Positions 33,548-43,131 are shown, counted from the first letter of the stretch. The stretch: DNA of 64,000 nucleotides from JAZDCJ01 sp036311985 (GCF_036311985.1 NZ_JAZDCJ010000016.1); one strand, 5' to 3'. The notes: a model not told the origin generated them from the sequence alone. Translations and numbers: made by a program.

Positions 33548-34470
33548 CCGATCCCCCCGCGGGCGGCGGCCCGCTCGATCATCTCGGGGGTGATCCGGGC
33601 GATCGACCCCGTCGGGTAGCGCGCCGCCACGTGGTCGACGTGCTCGACGCCGAGCACCTCGGGCCCCAGGAAGCGGCGGGCCAGGACCTCGAAGGAGGCC
33701 GCGTCCCCCGTCGCGACGAAGTGGTGGCTCGGGGCCGTGCCGCCAGGCCGTGACAGGCCGTGGCGCATGAGCGCCGCATAGACGTCCTTGGCGGTCTCCT
33801 CGGCGCTCGAGACGAGCGTGACGTTGTCCCCCATGACATAGGACAATACGCCCGTCAGGAGGGGATAGTGCGTGCACCCCAGGACCAGCGTGTCGACGCC
33901 GGCCTCCTTGAGCGGGGCGAGGTACTCCTCCGCGGTCGCCAGGAGCTCCTCCCCCGTCGTGACGCCCCGCTCGACGAACTCCACGAAGCGCGGGCAGGCG
34001 GCCGAGTGGATCCGCAAGTGGGGAGCCGCGGCGAACGCGTCCTCGTAGGCGCGCGAGCCGACGGTGGCCTGCGTGCCGATCACCCCGATCCTGCCGTTGC
34101 GCGTCGCCGAGACGGCCCGGCGCACGGCGGGCTGGATGACCTCGACGACGGGGATCCCGTAGCGGTGGGTGTAGCGCTCCCGGGCATCGCGCAGCACGGC
34201 AGAGGAGGCCGAGTTGCACGCGATGACGAGGAGCTTGACCCCGGAGTCCACGAGCTCGTCCATGACGCCGAGCGCGTTGGCCCGCACCTCGGCGATGGGC
34301 AGCGGCCCGTACGGGCTGTTCGCGGTGTCCCCCACGTACAGGGTGGACTCGTTCGGCAGCTGGTCGATGACGGCGCGCGAGACCGTCAGGCCTCCGACGC
34401 CGGAGTCGAAGATGCCCAGGGGCGCCGATGCCTGCGGCCCGGCCGGTCTGATGCGGGGTTCGTCGGTCAT
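33544..34470 (-). CDS. murI: Glutamate racemase
   Basis: 308 residues. It converts L- to D-glutamate for peptidoglycan. The catalytic cysteines are C85 (IACNSAS) and C199 (LGCTHYPLL), and the N-terminal FDSGVGGLTV and VGDTANSPYG motifs are intact. It lies in the conserved clpS-DUF2017-murI cluster and overlaps the MBL gene. Confidence 0.96.
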   Translation of the reverse strand: MTDEPRIRPAGPQASAPLGIFDSGVGGLTVSRAVIDQLPNESTLYVGDTANSPYGPLPIAEVRANALGVMDELVDSGVKLLVIACNSASSAVLRDARERYTHRYGIPVVEVIQPAVRRAVSATRNGRIGVIGTQATVGSRAYEDAFAAAPHLRIHSAACPRFVEFVERGVTTGEELLATAEEYLAPLKEAGVDTLVLGCTHYPLLTGVLSYVMGDNVTLVSSAEETAKDVYAALMRHGLSRPGGTAPSHHFVATGDAASFEVLARRFLGPEVLGVEHVDHVAARYPTGSIARITPEMIERAAARGGIG

Positions 34471-34534
34471 GATCTACAGAGGATACTGCCTGCGCCCGCG
34501 GCCGGCAGCGGCCGCGGGCGGGGTGTGGCACGGC

Positions 34535-35113
34535 TCACAGGGTGTCGGCGAGCGCCTGCATGAGCGATTCCTGCAGCCACGTGGTGAAGTTGTAGACGAG
34601 CGCCAGGTACTCGTCCACCGTCTCGGCGGCGCTCCAGTCCTCCACCGCGTGGACCCGTTCGGCGTCCTCCTCCGTCTCGACGCCGAGGCGCTGGGCCAGC
34701 ACGAGCCGGACGTCGTTCAGCGCCGCCGCGAAGCGGACGGCCGCCGCCTCGTCCAGGACGACGGTCGGCGACTCGAGCGCGAGCGCCGCGCCGCGCAGGG
34801 CGGCGGTCTTGGTCTCCCGCAGCCCCCGCTCGGTGAGGCGGCGGAACTCGAGGGCGGCCCCGTCGTCGTCCCTGATCGCGTCCGGGAGCAACCGCAGCTC
34901 GGCCCCGTCCCGCGGCGCGGCGGCCGGGACGGCATGGGCCGCCGGGTCCATCCCGGTCAGGGCCCACAGGGGGTCGGTGTCCGCGCCGGCCGCGGGCTGG
35001 TCCGGTTCGAGGATCGTCACGACGTCGTTGAAGAGGCCGCGCAGCAGCTCGCGTTCCGCCTTCTCGAGGTGGCAGCTGAGGCCCCGGGGCGTGTTCTTGA
35101 AGGCCTTCGCCAC
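34535..35113 (-). CDS. DUF2017-family protein
   Basis: 192 residues starting from a GTG at 35113, three bases after the clpS stop. It is helical and acidic, beginning AKAFKNTPRGLSCHLEKAERELLRGLFNDV. DUF2017 proteins are actinobacterial and nearly always paired with clpS; a role with the Clp system is suggested only by this pairing. No catalytic motif is seen. Confidence 0.85.
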   Translation of the reverse strand: MAKAFKNTPRGLSCHLEKAERELLRGLFNDVVTILEPDQPAAGADTDPLWALTGMDPAAHAVPAAAPRDGAELRLLPDAIRDDDGAALEFRRLTERGLRETKTAALRGAALALESPTVVLDEAAAVRFAAALNDVRLVLAQRLGVETEEDAERVHAVEDWSAAETVDEYLALVYNFTTWLQESLMQALADTL

Positions 35114-35116
35114 GCG

Positions 35117-35431
35117 TCAGGCCCCGTCCGCGCGGGTGAACGTGGCCCAGAGGCCGAACGCGTGCATCGCCGCGACGTCGGACTCGATCTTCTCCAGGGG
35201 GCCGGAGGCGACCACGGACCGGCCCTGCTCGTGGACCTCGAGCATCAGTGCGTCGGCCTTGGCCTTGCTGTAGCCGAAGTGGCTGCGGAACACGTAGCTG
35301 ACGTAGCTCATGAGGTTCACCGGGTCGTTCCAGACGATCAGCACGTACGGGACGGCGAGGTCCCTCAGCTGCTCGGTCTCCTCGCGCGGGAGCACGTCGG
35401 TGGGGGCTGTCATCAGGGGCATGTCACCCAT
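35117..35431 (-). CDS. clpS: ATP-dependent Clp protease adaptor ClpS
   Basis: About 104 residues. It delivers N-degron substrates to ClpC/ClpAP. Signature: VLIVWNDPVNLMSYVSYVFRSHFGYSKAKAD, EVHEQGRSVVASGPLEKIE, HAFGLWATF. Three in-frame ATGs (35431, 35422, 35413) compete as starts; none has a clear ribosome-binding site, and the choice changes only the disordered N terminus. First gene of the minus-strand cluster, divergent from pncB. Confidence 0.93.
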   Translation of the reverse strand: MGDMPLMTAPTDVLPREETEQLRDLAVPYVLIVWNDPVNLMSYVSYVFRSHFGYSKAKADALMLEVHEQGRSVVASGPLEKIESDVAAMHAFGLWATFTRADGA

Positions 35432-35512
35432 TCTACGGCGGGTGCGGGGAACTAGAGTGGTCGCTGAACGGCCCGTCGAGGGCCACGCCAGCCGTCCCCA
35501 GGAGATACGCCC

Positions 35513-36826
35513 ATGTGGCAGCAGCCGACCTCGCTCTTCACCGACCACTACGAGCTCACGATGCTCCAGGCGGCCCTCCGCTCCGGCGCGGCGCACCGGC
35601 GCTCGGTGTTCGAGGCCTTCGCCCGCCGCCTGCCGGACGGCCGCCGCTACGGCGTCGTCGCGGGCACCGGGCGCATCCTGGAGGGGCTCGAGCACTTCCG
35701 CTTCGGCGCGGAGCAGATCGACTTCCTGCGCTCCACGCGCGTCGTCGACGAGGCGACGCTCGAGTACCTCGAGGGCTTCCGCTTCACGGGCGACATCTAC
35801 GGCTACGCCGAGGGCGAGCTCTACTTCCCCAACTCGCCGATCCTCACGGTCGAGTCGACGTTCGCGGAGGCGTGCGTCCTGGAGACCTTCATCCTCTCCG
35901 TGCTCAACCACGACTCCGCGATCGCCTCCGCGGCGTCGCGCATGGTCGCCGCGGCCGGGAACCGCCCCTGCATCGAGATGGGCTCCCGGCGTACGCAGGA
36001 GGAGTCGGCCGTCGCCGCCGCCCGCGCCGCCGTGATCGCCGGCTTCGACAGCACGTCCAACCTCGAGGCCGGCCACCGCTACGGGCTCAAGACGGTCGGG
36101 ACCGCGGCGCACTCGTTCACGCTCCTGCACGACTCGGAGCGGGCCGCCTTCGAGGCGCAGGTCGCCGCGCTCGGCCGGGGCACCTCGCTGCTCGTGGACA
36201 CGTACGACGTCGAACAGGGCGTCCGCACGGCCGTCGACGTCGCGGGGCCGGAGCTGGGCGCCGTGCGGCTCGACTCCGGGGACCTCGTGGAGCAGGCGCG
36301 CTGGGTGCGCCGGCTGCTCGACGACCTCGGCAACGACCGCACCCGGATCATGGTCACCTCCGACCTGGACGAATACGCGATCGCCGCCCTGCAGTCCGCC
36401 CCCGTCGACGCCTACGGGGTCGGCACGGCGCTCGTGACCGGCTCCGGGGCGCCCACCGCCTCCATGGTCTACAAGCTCGTCAGCCGGACCAACGACGCGG
36501 GCGAGTACGTCGACGTCGCCAAGGCCGCCGAGAACAAGGCCAGCGTCGGCGGCCGCAAGAGCGCCGTGCGCCGGCTCAACGAGCGCGGCCGGGCGACGGC
36601 CGAGCTCGTCGGCATCGGGGAACGGCCGGACGCCGACGCCAACGACCGCGATCTGCTGTGCCGCTTCGTCACGGGCGGTGAGCTCCACGAGGGGTGGACG
36701 GGCGCCGAGGGCGTCCGCCGCGCGGCGCTGCGGCACCACGATTCGGTCCAGGAGCTGCCCGGCGTGGCCCGGCGGCTCCAGCGCGGCGAGCCCGTCATCC
36801 CGACGCGCTTCATCGACGAGGTCTAG
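35513..36826 (+). CDS. pncB: Nicotinate phosphoribosyltransferase
   Basis: 437 residues. It converts nicotinate + PRPP to nicotinate mononucleotide (Preiss-Handler salvage). Motifs: SLFTDHYELTMLQAAL, MGSRRTQEESAVAAAR, FDSTSNLEAGHRYG, GTAAHSFTLLHDSE (with the phosphohistidine-region His), VRLDSGDL and MVTSDLDEY. The pncA gene follows after 9 bp, so the two form an operon. No NrtR-like palindrome is visible upstream. Confidence 0.95.
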   Translation: MWQQPTSLFTDHYELTMLQAALRSGAAHRRSVFEAFARRLPDGRRYGVVAGTGRILEGLEHFRFGAEQIDFLRSTRVVDEATLEYLEGFRFTGDIYGYAEGELYFPNSPILTVESTFAEACVLETFILSVLNHDSAIASAASRMVAAAGNRPCIEMGSRRTQEESAVAAARAAVIAGFDSTSNLEAGHRYGLKTVGTAAHSFTLLHDSERAAFEAQVAALGRGTSLLVDTYDVEQGVRTAVDVAGPELGAVRLDSGDLVEQARWVRRLLDDLGNDRTRIMVTSDLDEYAIAALQSAPVDAYGVGTALVTGSGAPTASMVYKLVSRTNDAGEYVDVAKAAENKASVGGRKSAVRRLNERGRATAELVGIGERPDADANDRDLLCRFVTGGELHEGWTGAEGVRRAALRHHDSVQELPGVARRLQRGEPVIPTRFIDEV

Positions 36827-36835
36827 GAGGAGCCC

Positions 36836-37528
36836 ATGGACACGCGGGGACACGGGAGCGGCGGGGCGGCCGGCCCAGGGCAGCACGCGGAGGGTCCGGC
36901 GCGTCGCGCGCTCGTCGTCGTCGACGTGCAGAACGACTTCTGCGAGGGCGGATCGCTCGCCGTCGCGGGCGGGGCAGCCGTCGCGGAACGGATCGAGGCC
37001 TTCCTCGCGCAGAACCGCGGCGGCTACGACGCCGTGGCCGCGACCCAGGACTGGCACATCGACCCGGGATCCCACTTCTCGGCCACGCCCGACTTCCGCG
37101 ACAGCTGGCCCGTCCACTGCGTCGCGGGCACCCCGGGCGCCGATCCCCACCCGGGGCTGGGCCCCGCCGTCGTCCGGGGCGCGATCGACGCGTTCTTCCG
37201 CAAGGGCCGCTTCGAGGCCGCCTATTCGGGGTTCGAGGGCCGGCTGGCCGCCGCCGGCGCGCCCGGGACGGACGAGGCGGGTGCCGGCGGTCCACTGCTG
37301 GGCGACTGGCTGCGCGCGGCGGGGATCGCCGCGGTGGACGTCGTGGGGATCGCGACCGACTTCTGCGTCCGCGCCACGGCCCTCGACGCCGCGACCGCGG
37401 GCTTCGCCGTCCGCGTCGTCATGCCGCTGACCGCGGCGGTCCACCCCGAGGGGATCGAAGCCGTCGCGGCCGAGTTGCGCGGCGCGGGCATCGAGGTCCT
37501 CGACGGGGTGCCGACGCCGCGGGGCTGA
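36836..37528 (+). CDS. pncA: Nicotinamidase
   Basis: 230 residues of the isochorismatase-like fold. It deamidates nicotinamide to nicotinate for PncB. The catalytic triad is D30 (VVVDVQNDFC), K123 (FRKGRFEAAYSGF) and C177 (IATDFCVRAT); metal ligands D72, H74 and H80 are in QDWHIDPGSHF. The N-terminal ~22 residues are a low-complexity extension. Operon partner of pncB. Confidence 0.94.
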   Translation: MDTRGHGSGGAAGPGQHAEGPARRALVVVDVQNDFCEGGSLAVAGGAAVAERIEAFLAQNRGGYDAVAATQDWHIDPGSHFSATPDFRDSWPVHCVAGTPGADPHPGLGPAVVRGAIDAFFRKGRFEAAYSGFEGRLAAAGAPGTDEAGAGGPLLGDWLRAAGIAAVDVVGIATDFCVRATALDAATAGFAVRVVMPLTAAVHPEGIEAVAAELRGAGIEVLDGVPTPRG

Positions 37529-37534
37529 TACCGC

Positions 37535-39316
37535 TCAGCGGCGCCCGACGAACCAGTCCTGCAGCTTCCCGAGCCGCTGCGTCAGCTGCTCGGCGCTCGC
37601 CTGGGCCACCGCTGGCCCGCCGCAGACCTCGCGCAGCTTGGTGTGGATGACACCGTGCGGCGTCCCGGTCCGCGCCGACCAGGCGGAGACGTTCTTCGCG
37701 AGCTGGTTGCGCAGGTCCATGAGCTGGCGGTGGTCCACGACCCCGGGCTCCTCGTGCGCGCCCTGCACGGCGGCCTTGCGGCCCCGCCGCGTGACCTGCT
37801 CCTGCTGGCGCTGCCGCAGCAGCGTGCCGACCTGCTCGGCGTCGAGCAGCCCCGGGATGCCGAGGAAGTCCTGCTCCTCCTCCGAGCCGACGAGTCCGCC
37901 CGTGCCGAACTCGCCCCCGTCGAACAGGACCCGGTCGAAGGAGGCCTGCGACTGGAGCGCTTCGAACTTCTGCTGGGTGAGGGAATCGGAGGCCTTCTCC
38001 TCGCGGTTGGCCTCGTCCATCATCGCCTCTTCCGGGATGAACTCCGGATCGTCCACGTGCTGCTCGGGGCGGTCCAGGGCATGGTCGCGCTCGAGCTCCA
38101 TCTGGTTGGCGAGTTCCATGAGGACCGGGACCGAGGGCAGGAAGACGGAGGCCACCTCGCCGCGCTTGCGCGAGCGGACGAACCGGCCGACGGCTTGGGC
38201 GAAGAAGAGCGGGGTCGACGTCGAGGTGGCGTACACGCCGACCGCGAGCCGGGGCACGTCGACGCCCTCGGAGACCATGCGCACGGCGACCATCCAGCGG
38301 TCGCCGCCGGTGGAGAACGCCTCGATCTTCGAGGAGGCCTTCGCGTCGTCGGAGAGGATCGTCGTGACCTTCTCCCCCGTGATGCGGGCGAGCTGCGCGG
38401 CGTAGGCCCGGGCATCGTCGTGGTCGGTCGCGATCACGAGCCCGCCGGCGTCGGGCACCGTGCGCCGCACCTCGGTCAGCCGCCGGTCCGCGGCGGCGAG
38501 CACGGCGGGGATCCACTCGCCCTGCGGGTCGAGCGCCGTCCGCCACGCGTGGGCGGTGATGTCCTTGGTGAAGCCCGCGCCGAGCTGGGCCTCCATTTCC
38601 TCGCCCGCCGACGTCCGCCAGCGCATCTGCCCCGAGTAGGCCATGAACAGCACGGGGCGGACGACGTGATCCTTGAGGGCGTTGCCGTATCCGTAGGTGT
38701 AGTCCGCCTTGGAGCGCCGGATGCCCTCGCGGTCCTCGGCGTACTCGACGAACGGGATCGCGGCGGTGTCGGAGCGGAACGGCGTACCGGTGAGCGCCAG
38801 GCGCCGCGTCGCGGGCTCGAAGGCCTCGCGGATTCCGTCGCCCCAGCTCAGGGCGTCGCCTCCGTGGTGGATCTCGTCCAGGATCACGAGCGTGCGGGCG
38901 GCCTCGGTCTTGGCCCGGTGCAGGAGCGGCTTGCTCGCGACCTGCGCGTACGTCACGGCGACCCCGATGAAGCCCGCGCCGTGGCGCCCGTCGGCGTTCT
39001 TGAAGTTGGGGTCGATCGAGAGGCCGATCCTCGCCGCGGCGTCGGCCCACTGCCGCTTGAGGTGGTCGGTCGGCGCGACGACCGTGATGCGGTTGACCGT
39101 GCCGGCGTCCACGAGCATCGCAGCGATGCGCAGCGCGAAGGTCGTCTTGCCGGCGCCCGGCGTCGCCACCGCGAGGAAGTCCCGGGGAGCCCTCTCGATG
39201 TAGAGCTCGAGCGCCTCCTGCTGCCAATGGCGCAGCTTGGGCGCGGTGCCCCATGCCGCCCGTTCGGGGTACGCGGGCGGCATGCTTTCGCCCACGTGGA
39301 ACAGGGCTTCGTCCAC
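37535..39316 (-). CDS. DEAD/DEAH-box (SF2) helicase, restriction-type-III-like
   Basis: 593 residues. Motif I is ATPGAGKTTF (residues 51-60), motif II DEIH (147-150), motif III LTGTPFRSD, and motif VI QAVGRFVRSRKRG near residue 390. The C-terminal ~150 residues are charged and helical with no nuclease signature. It resembles stand-alone UvrB/ResIII-type helicases common in Micrococcales and lies beside a DUF3039 gene as in relatives. Role (DNA repair or RNA remodelling) is unknown. It is convergent with pncA, 6 bp apart. Confidence 0.88.
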   Translation of the reverse strand: MDEALFHVGESMPPAYPERAAWGTAPKLRHWQQEALELYIERAPRDFLAVATPGAGKTTFALRIAAMLVDAGTVNRITVVAPTDHLKRQWADAAARIGLSIDPNFKNADGRHGAGFIGVAVTYAQVASKPLLHRAKTEAARTLVILDEIHHGGDALSWGDGIREAFEPATRRLALTGTPFRSDTAAIPFVEYAEDREGIRRSKADYTYGYGNALKDHVVRPVLFMAYSGQMRWRTSAGEEMEAQLGAGFTKDITAHAWRTALDPQGEWIPAVLAAADRRLTEVRRTVPDAGGLVIATDHDDARAYAAQLARITGEKVTTILSDDAKASSKIEAFSTGGDRWMVAVRMVSEGVDVPRLAVGVYATSTSTPLFFAQAVGRFVRSRKRGEVASVFLPSVPVLMELANQMELERDHALDRPEQHVDDPEFIPEEAMMDEANREEKASDSLTQQKFEALQSQASFDRVLFDGGEFGTGGLVGSEEEQDFLGIPGLLDAEQVGTLLRQRQQEQVTRRGRKAAVQGAHEEPGVVDHRQLMDLRNQLAKNVSAWSARTGTPHGVIHTKLREVCGGPAVAQASAEQLTQRLGKLQDWFVGRR

Positions 39317-39428
39317 GGATCGGCTCCTTCAGGGGTACGACGTCGGATGGCGGAGTGGGCGCGCGGGTGCGGTTCCGCCCGGGGCGGCCCGGCGTCACCG
39401 GGGAAACGGGGCGGGCCCGGCGCTGCGG

Positions 39429-39731
39429 CTACTTGCCGCCGTCGTCCCCGCCGGCGCCGAAGCCCTCGTAGATCGCCTTGCAGTCGGGGCAGACCGGGAA
39501 CTTCTGCGGGTCGCGACCCGGGACCCAGACCTTGCCGCACAACGCGATCACGGGCTCGCCGGTCAAGGCCGACTCCATGATCTTTTCCTTGCGGACGTAG
39601 TGCGCGAAGCGCTCGGCATCGCCGGGTTCGACGTGTTCGCGCAGCTGCTCGCGCTCGATCGTGGCGGTTCCGCCACCGGTTCCGGGGTCGCGCGGATCGT
39701 TCTCGAAGGGATCCGGGGGCAGGCTGCTCAT
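39429..39731 (-). CDS. DUF3039-family protein (zinc-ribbon-like)
   Basis: 100 residues. HYVRKEKIMESALTGEPVIALCGKVWVPGRDPQKFPVCPDCKAIYEG is the conserved core, given here in short pieces: IALCGKVW supplies one cysteine and VCPDC two more, suggesting a partial zinc ribbon. It is a short acidic protein with a Pro/Asp-rich N terminus. It is typical of Actinobacteria and lies just upstream of the helicase gene (112 bp). Function unknown. Confidence 0.85.
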   Translation of the reverse strand: MSSLPPDPFENDPRDPGTGGGTATIEREQLREHVEPGDAERFAHYVRKEKIMESALTGEPVIALCGKVWVPGRDPQKFPVCPDCKAIYEGFGAGGDDGGK

Positions 39732-39779
39732 GGACCCCAGTCTACCAAGACGGCGGGGCGCGCCCGCCGGATCACCACG

Positions 39780-41351
39780 CTACTTGTTGGCGACCGTGGC
39801 CTGCATGAGCTCGGGCAGCCTCGCCTCCCACCAGCGCCCGCCGACGCGCAGTCCGATGCCCAGGAACACGGCGCCCAGGACGAGCCCGGCCGCCAGGGCG
39901 AGCCAGCCGTACAGGGCCTGCCCGGTAACGAGGTAGGCGATCATCAAGCCGATCTCGGGCAGAAGGAGCACGCCCATGACGGCGAAGATGGCCAGCTGCA
40001 CGACGGCCATCCTCACGCCGTTGCCGGGCGGGGTCTTGAAGGGGCTGTCGCCGGGCTGCGGCACGCCGTAGGTGAAGCGGGCCGAGGCGATCGAGGAGAC
40101 CCCGAAGGCCGTCAGGAGTCCGCCGAGCGCCATCCCGAGGACGGCGGGGAGGATCTCCGCGCGGTCCAGCAGCAGGGCGGGGACCACCGCGGAGAGCAGG
40201 ACGACGGGGAGCGCGACGACGGCGCAGGCGAGCACCCGGCCCAGCCGGTCGTCGAGGCCCTTCAGGCCCGTGGCGACGTGCAGCGCGAACGCCGTGCTGT
40301 CGTACGAGATGTCCGCGGAGATGCTGAAGCCCATGAGGACAGCGATGATCGGCGCCGCGAAGAAGAGCGCCGTGAAGTCCCCGGACTGCGCCGACCAGTA
40401 CCAGAGCAGGAACGGGATCAGCGGCACCATAACGACGCTGACCGCGTAGCGCGGGTCCTTGAGCCAATAGGTCAGGCAGCGCGCGGCGACCGCGCCCCAG
40501 GGCGTCGCCGGGAAGAGGCGGAAGGCACCGGGGCCCTTGGCCGCCTGGCCGCCGCCGGTGGACTGGGCCGGAGACTCCATGGCCCGCAGCAGCAGGACCT
40601 TCCAGCCCCACACGATGACGGCGAGGTAGGCGAGCGAGACGGCGAAGCGCGCGGCCGCGAGCGCGGGCTGCCCGGCGGCCAGGTCCGAGGGGACGGCCGC
40701 GAAGGAGCCGAGGGGCGTCCAGCCGAGGACGCCGGTGATGGCCGGCAGCCAGTCCAGGGCGCTCTCGAAGCCGTCGCTGACGCGGTCGATGATGGGCCCG
40801 AGGAGCAGCAGCGGGACCATCAGGAGGACGACGGAGATCTCGCGGAAGCGGCGGTTGGCGGTGAGGGCGGTGGCGGCGGTGGTGGTGAGGCGCGCCAGCG
40901 CCATGCAGAGCAGGGTGGCGAGGATGCCGCAGAGCACCGCGGCCGCGGCCGCCCCGGGGTGCAGCCGCCAGGCGAGCCCCTGCCCCGCGAGCAGGATGAG
41001 CGTGATGGCTCCGGGCGTCCCGATGAGCCCGCTCAGGAGCAGTCCGGCCACGAGCTGCCGCGGCGGGATCGTGAAGGTCGTGAAACGTGCGGGATCGAGG
41101 GTCAGGTCGACGCCCGTGAGGAGCACGGGGATCAGGGCCCAGCCGAGGACGGCGAGGGAGACCCCGAGGACCAGGACCGTGCCGATGAGCTCTGGATCCT
41201 GCCCGCCCAGGAAGGCGAGGCCGATGAGCAGCATGACGGCGATGAACAGGCCGTAGAGGGCGCCGATGACGACGCCGACGAGTTGCCACGGGCTGCGCCT
41301 CAGCCCGTTGGCGAAGAGGCGCGCCTTGAGCTTCAGGAGCTGTGCAACCAC
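39780..41351 (-). CDS. ABC transporter permease (multi-span membrane protein)
   Basis: 523 residues with about 10-12 hydrophobic segments (for example LVGVVIGALYGLFIAVMLLIG and LVLGVSLAVLGWALIPVLL). There is no ATPase motif. The GTG at 41351 overlaps the upstream ATPase gene by 19 bp, indicating a dedicated two-gene exporter. Such ABC-2-like pairs in Micrococcales have no established substrate. Confidence 0.8.
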   Translation of the reverse strand: MVAQLLKLKARLFANGLRRSPWQLVGVVIGALYGLFIAVMLLIGLAFLGGQDPELIGTVLVLGVSLAVLGWALIPVLLTGVDLTLDPARFTTFTIPPRQLVAGLLLSGLIGTPGAITLILLAGQGLAWRLHPGAAAAAVLCGILATLLCMALARLTTTAATALTANRRFREISVVLLMVPLLLLGPIIDRVSDGFESALDWLPAITGVLGWTPLGSFAAVPSDLAAGQPALAAARFAVSLAYLAVIVWGWKVLLLRAMESPAQSTGGGQAAKGPGAFRLFPATPWGAVAARCLTYWLKDPRYAVSVVMVPLIPFLLWYWSAQSGDFTALFFAAPIIAVLMGFSISADISYDSTAFALHVATGLKGLDDRLGRVLACAVVALPVVLLSAVVPALLLDRAEILPAVLGMALGGLLTAFGVSSIASARFTYGVPQPGDSPFKTPPGNGVRMAVVQLAIFAVMGVLLLPEIGLMIAYLVTGQALYGWLALAAGLVLGAVFLGIGLRVGGRWWEARLPELMQATVANK

Positions 41352-42112
41352 GAGAGCCCCTCCCGGTCGGCGCGGCCGCCGACGAGCTCGACGAAGCGGT
41401 CCTCGAGGCTCGAGCCGGCCCGGACCTCGTCGACGGTGCCCGAGGCGAGCAGGTTGCCCTGGGCGATCACCGCGACGTGCGAACACATCCGCTGCACGAG
41501 GTCCATGACGTGGCTCGAGACGACCACGGTGCCGCCGTGGGCGACGTAGTCGGCGAGGATGTCGCGGATATTGGCCGCCGAGACGGGGTCGACGGCCTCG
41601 AAGGGCTCGTCCAGGACCAGGACGCGGGGCGAATGGATCAGGGCCGTGGCCAGCGCGATCTTCTTGGTCATGCCGGCGGAGTAGTCGACCACGAGCTTGG
41701 CGGAGGCCTCCTCGAGGTCGAGCACGCGCAGGAGGTCCTCCGTGCGCTGTTCCACGGTGGCCGCGTCCATGCCCCGCAGCAGCCCGGCGTAGGTGACGAG
41801 CTGGCGGCCGCTGAGCCGGTCGAAGAGGCGCACGCCGTCCGCCAGCACGCCGAGGAGGGACTTCGCCTTGAGCGTGTCGGCCCAGATGTCGACGCCGTGG
41901 ATCCAGACCTGGCCCGCGTCGGGACGCAGCAGTCCGGTGGCCATGGACAGCGCCGTCGTCTTGCCCGCCCCGTTCGGGCCGACGAGTCCGTAGAAGGAAC
42001 CGGAGGGGACGTCCAGGCTGATGCCGTTGACGGCCGTCTTGTCGCCGAAGCGCTTGCCGAGTCCGCGGATCGCCAGCGCCGGCGCGGCGGAGGTGCTCTG
42101 TTCCTGGGTCAT
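41333..42112 (-). CDS. ABC transporter ATP-binding protein
   Basis: 259 residues. Walker A GPNGAGKTT, Q-loop region, signature DYSAGMTKKIALA (the SxGM variant usual in exporter ATPases of this group), Walker B VLVLDEPFEAVD and switch His in VVSSHVMDL. It powers the downstream membrane protein. Likely an efflux or envelope-related exporter. Confidence 0.93.
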   Translation of the reverse strand: MTQEQSTSAAPALAIRGLGKRFGDKTAVNGISLDVPSGSFYGLVGPNGAGKTTALSMATGLLRPDAGQVWIHGVDIWADTLKAKSLLGVLADGVRLFDRLSGRQLVTYAGLLRGMDAATVEQRTEDLLRVLDLEEASAKLVVDYSAGMTKKIALATALIHSPRVLVLDEPFEAVDPVSAANIRDILADYVAHGGTVVVSSHVMDLVQRMCSHVAVIAQGNLLASGTVDEVRAGSSLEDRFVELVGGRADREGLSWLHSS

Positions 42113-42191
42113 GCCTCGAACCTAGCAGCGCCGGGATCCGACGGTCATCATCCCGACGGACGAACCGCGGACGTCCACCGGAAGGACTACG

Positions 42192-42223
42192 CCGCCGGTC
42201 CCGTGGATCCGCGGGACCGGCGG
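42192..42223 (-). terminator. Hairpin after the YbbN-like gene
   Basis: A perfect 12-bp GC stem (CCGCCGGTCCCG / CGGGACCGGCGG) with loop TGGATCCG sits 3 bp past the YbbN-like stop on the minus strand. No T run follows, so it may be a weak or Rho-assisted terminator, or an RNA-stability hairpin before the ABC genes. Confidence 0.6.
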
Positions 42224-42225
42224 AG

Positions 42226-43131
42226 CTAGAAGAGCAGGCGCGCGAGCTTCTGCCGCGCCGCGCCCACACGCGGATCCTGGGCGCCGACGATCCCGAAGTG
42301 CTCGACGAGCCGAGCGCGCACCCGATCGCGCTCCTCGCCCGCGGTCCGCCCGACGGCGGAGAGCAGGCGGTTGAACGCGTCCTCGACGTGGCCGCCGACG
42401 AGATCGAGGTCCGCGACGGCCAGCTGCGCGTCGACGTCCCCGGGCGCCTCGGCTCCGGCCGCCCGCACGGCGGAGGCGTCCATGACGCTCGTGCGCTCGA
42501 GCAGCTCGACGTTGGCCAGCCCCGTGGCCGCCTCGGCGTCGTTCGGCTTCTCGGCCAGGGCCTTGCGGTAGGCCGCCGCGGCCCCCGCGTAGTCGCCCGC
42601 GTCGATCTTGTCGAGGGCCTCCTGGTGGGCCGGGGGCAACGGCGCCTCCTCGGCCGGGGCGCCGAACGGCGGCACGGTTCCGGCGGCCCCGTGCTGCGCG
42701 CCGAGCTGGAGGAGCTCGTCGAAGAGCTCGCGGAGCTGGGCCTCGGGCAGCGCCCCCTGGAACATCGGCACGGGCTGGCCCTTGACGAGTGCGACGACGG
42801 CCGGGACCTGCTGGACACGGAAGGCCTGGACGATGGCGGCCTCGCGGGAGGCGTCGACGGTCGCGAGGACCAGTCGACCGCCGTAGCCGTCCACGATCCG
42901 TCCCAGGAGGGCATCGAGCTCGCCCGAGGCGGGCGAGGCGCTGCTGCCGATCGACACGACGACGGGAACCTCGGAGGACAGCTGGACGACGTCCTGGAAG
43001 TCGGCCTGGCCGACGGCGCGGGTCCAGCCGCCTCCTGGCGCGCCGCCGGGGGCGGAGGGCTGTCCGGCGAACGCCGACAAGTCGACGGCGCCTCGGCTCG
43101 ACGCGGCGGCGGGCTCGGGGGTGGTGCTCAT
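42226..43131 (-). CDS. YbbN-like thioredoxin-fold/TPR co-chaperone
   Basis: 301 residues. Residues ~45-150 are a thioredoxin fold with the cis-proline region QQVPAVVALVKG, but the position of the CxxC active site reads SSASPAS, so no redox cysteines remain. The C-terminal ~130 residues are TPR-like helices (ALDKIDAGDYAGAAAAYRKALAEKPNDAEAATGLANVEL split over two repeats). E. coli YbbN (CnoX) assists GroEL/DnaK under oxidative stress; the same role is possible without the disulfide chemistry. Confidence 0.85.
   Translation of the reverse strand: MSTTPEPAAASSRGAVDLSAFAGQPSAPGGAPGGGWTRAVGQADFQDVVQLSSEVPVVVSIGSSASPASGELDALLGRIVDGYGGRLVLATVDASREAAIVQAFRVQQVPAVVALVKGQPVPMFQGALPEAQLRELFDELLQLGAQHGAAGTVPPFGAPAEEAPLPPAHQEALDKIDAGDYAGAAAAYRKALAEKPNDAEAATGLANVELLERTSVMDASAVRAAGAEAPGDVDAQLAVADLDLVGGHVEDAFNRLLSAVGRTAGEERDRVRARLVEHFGIVGAQDPRVGAARQKLARLLF

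Noticed and set aside
41640..41700. Unusual ABC signature (YSAGM instead of LSGGQ)
   Set aside because: This SxGM variant is common in exporter-type ATPases of this group, so it is not an anomaly.
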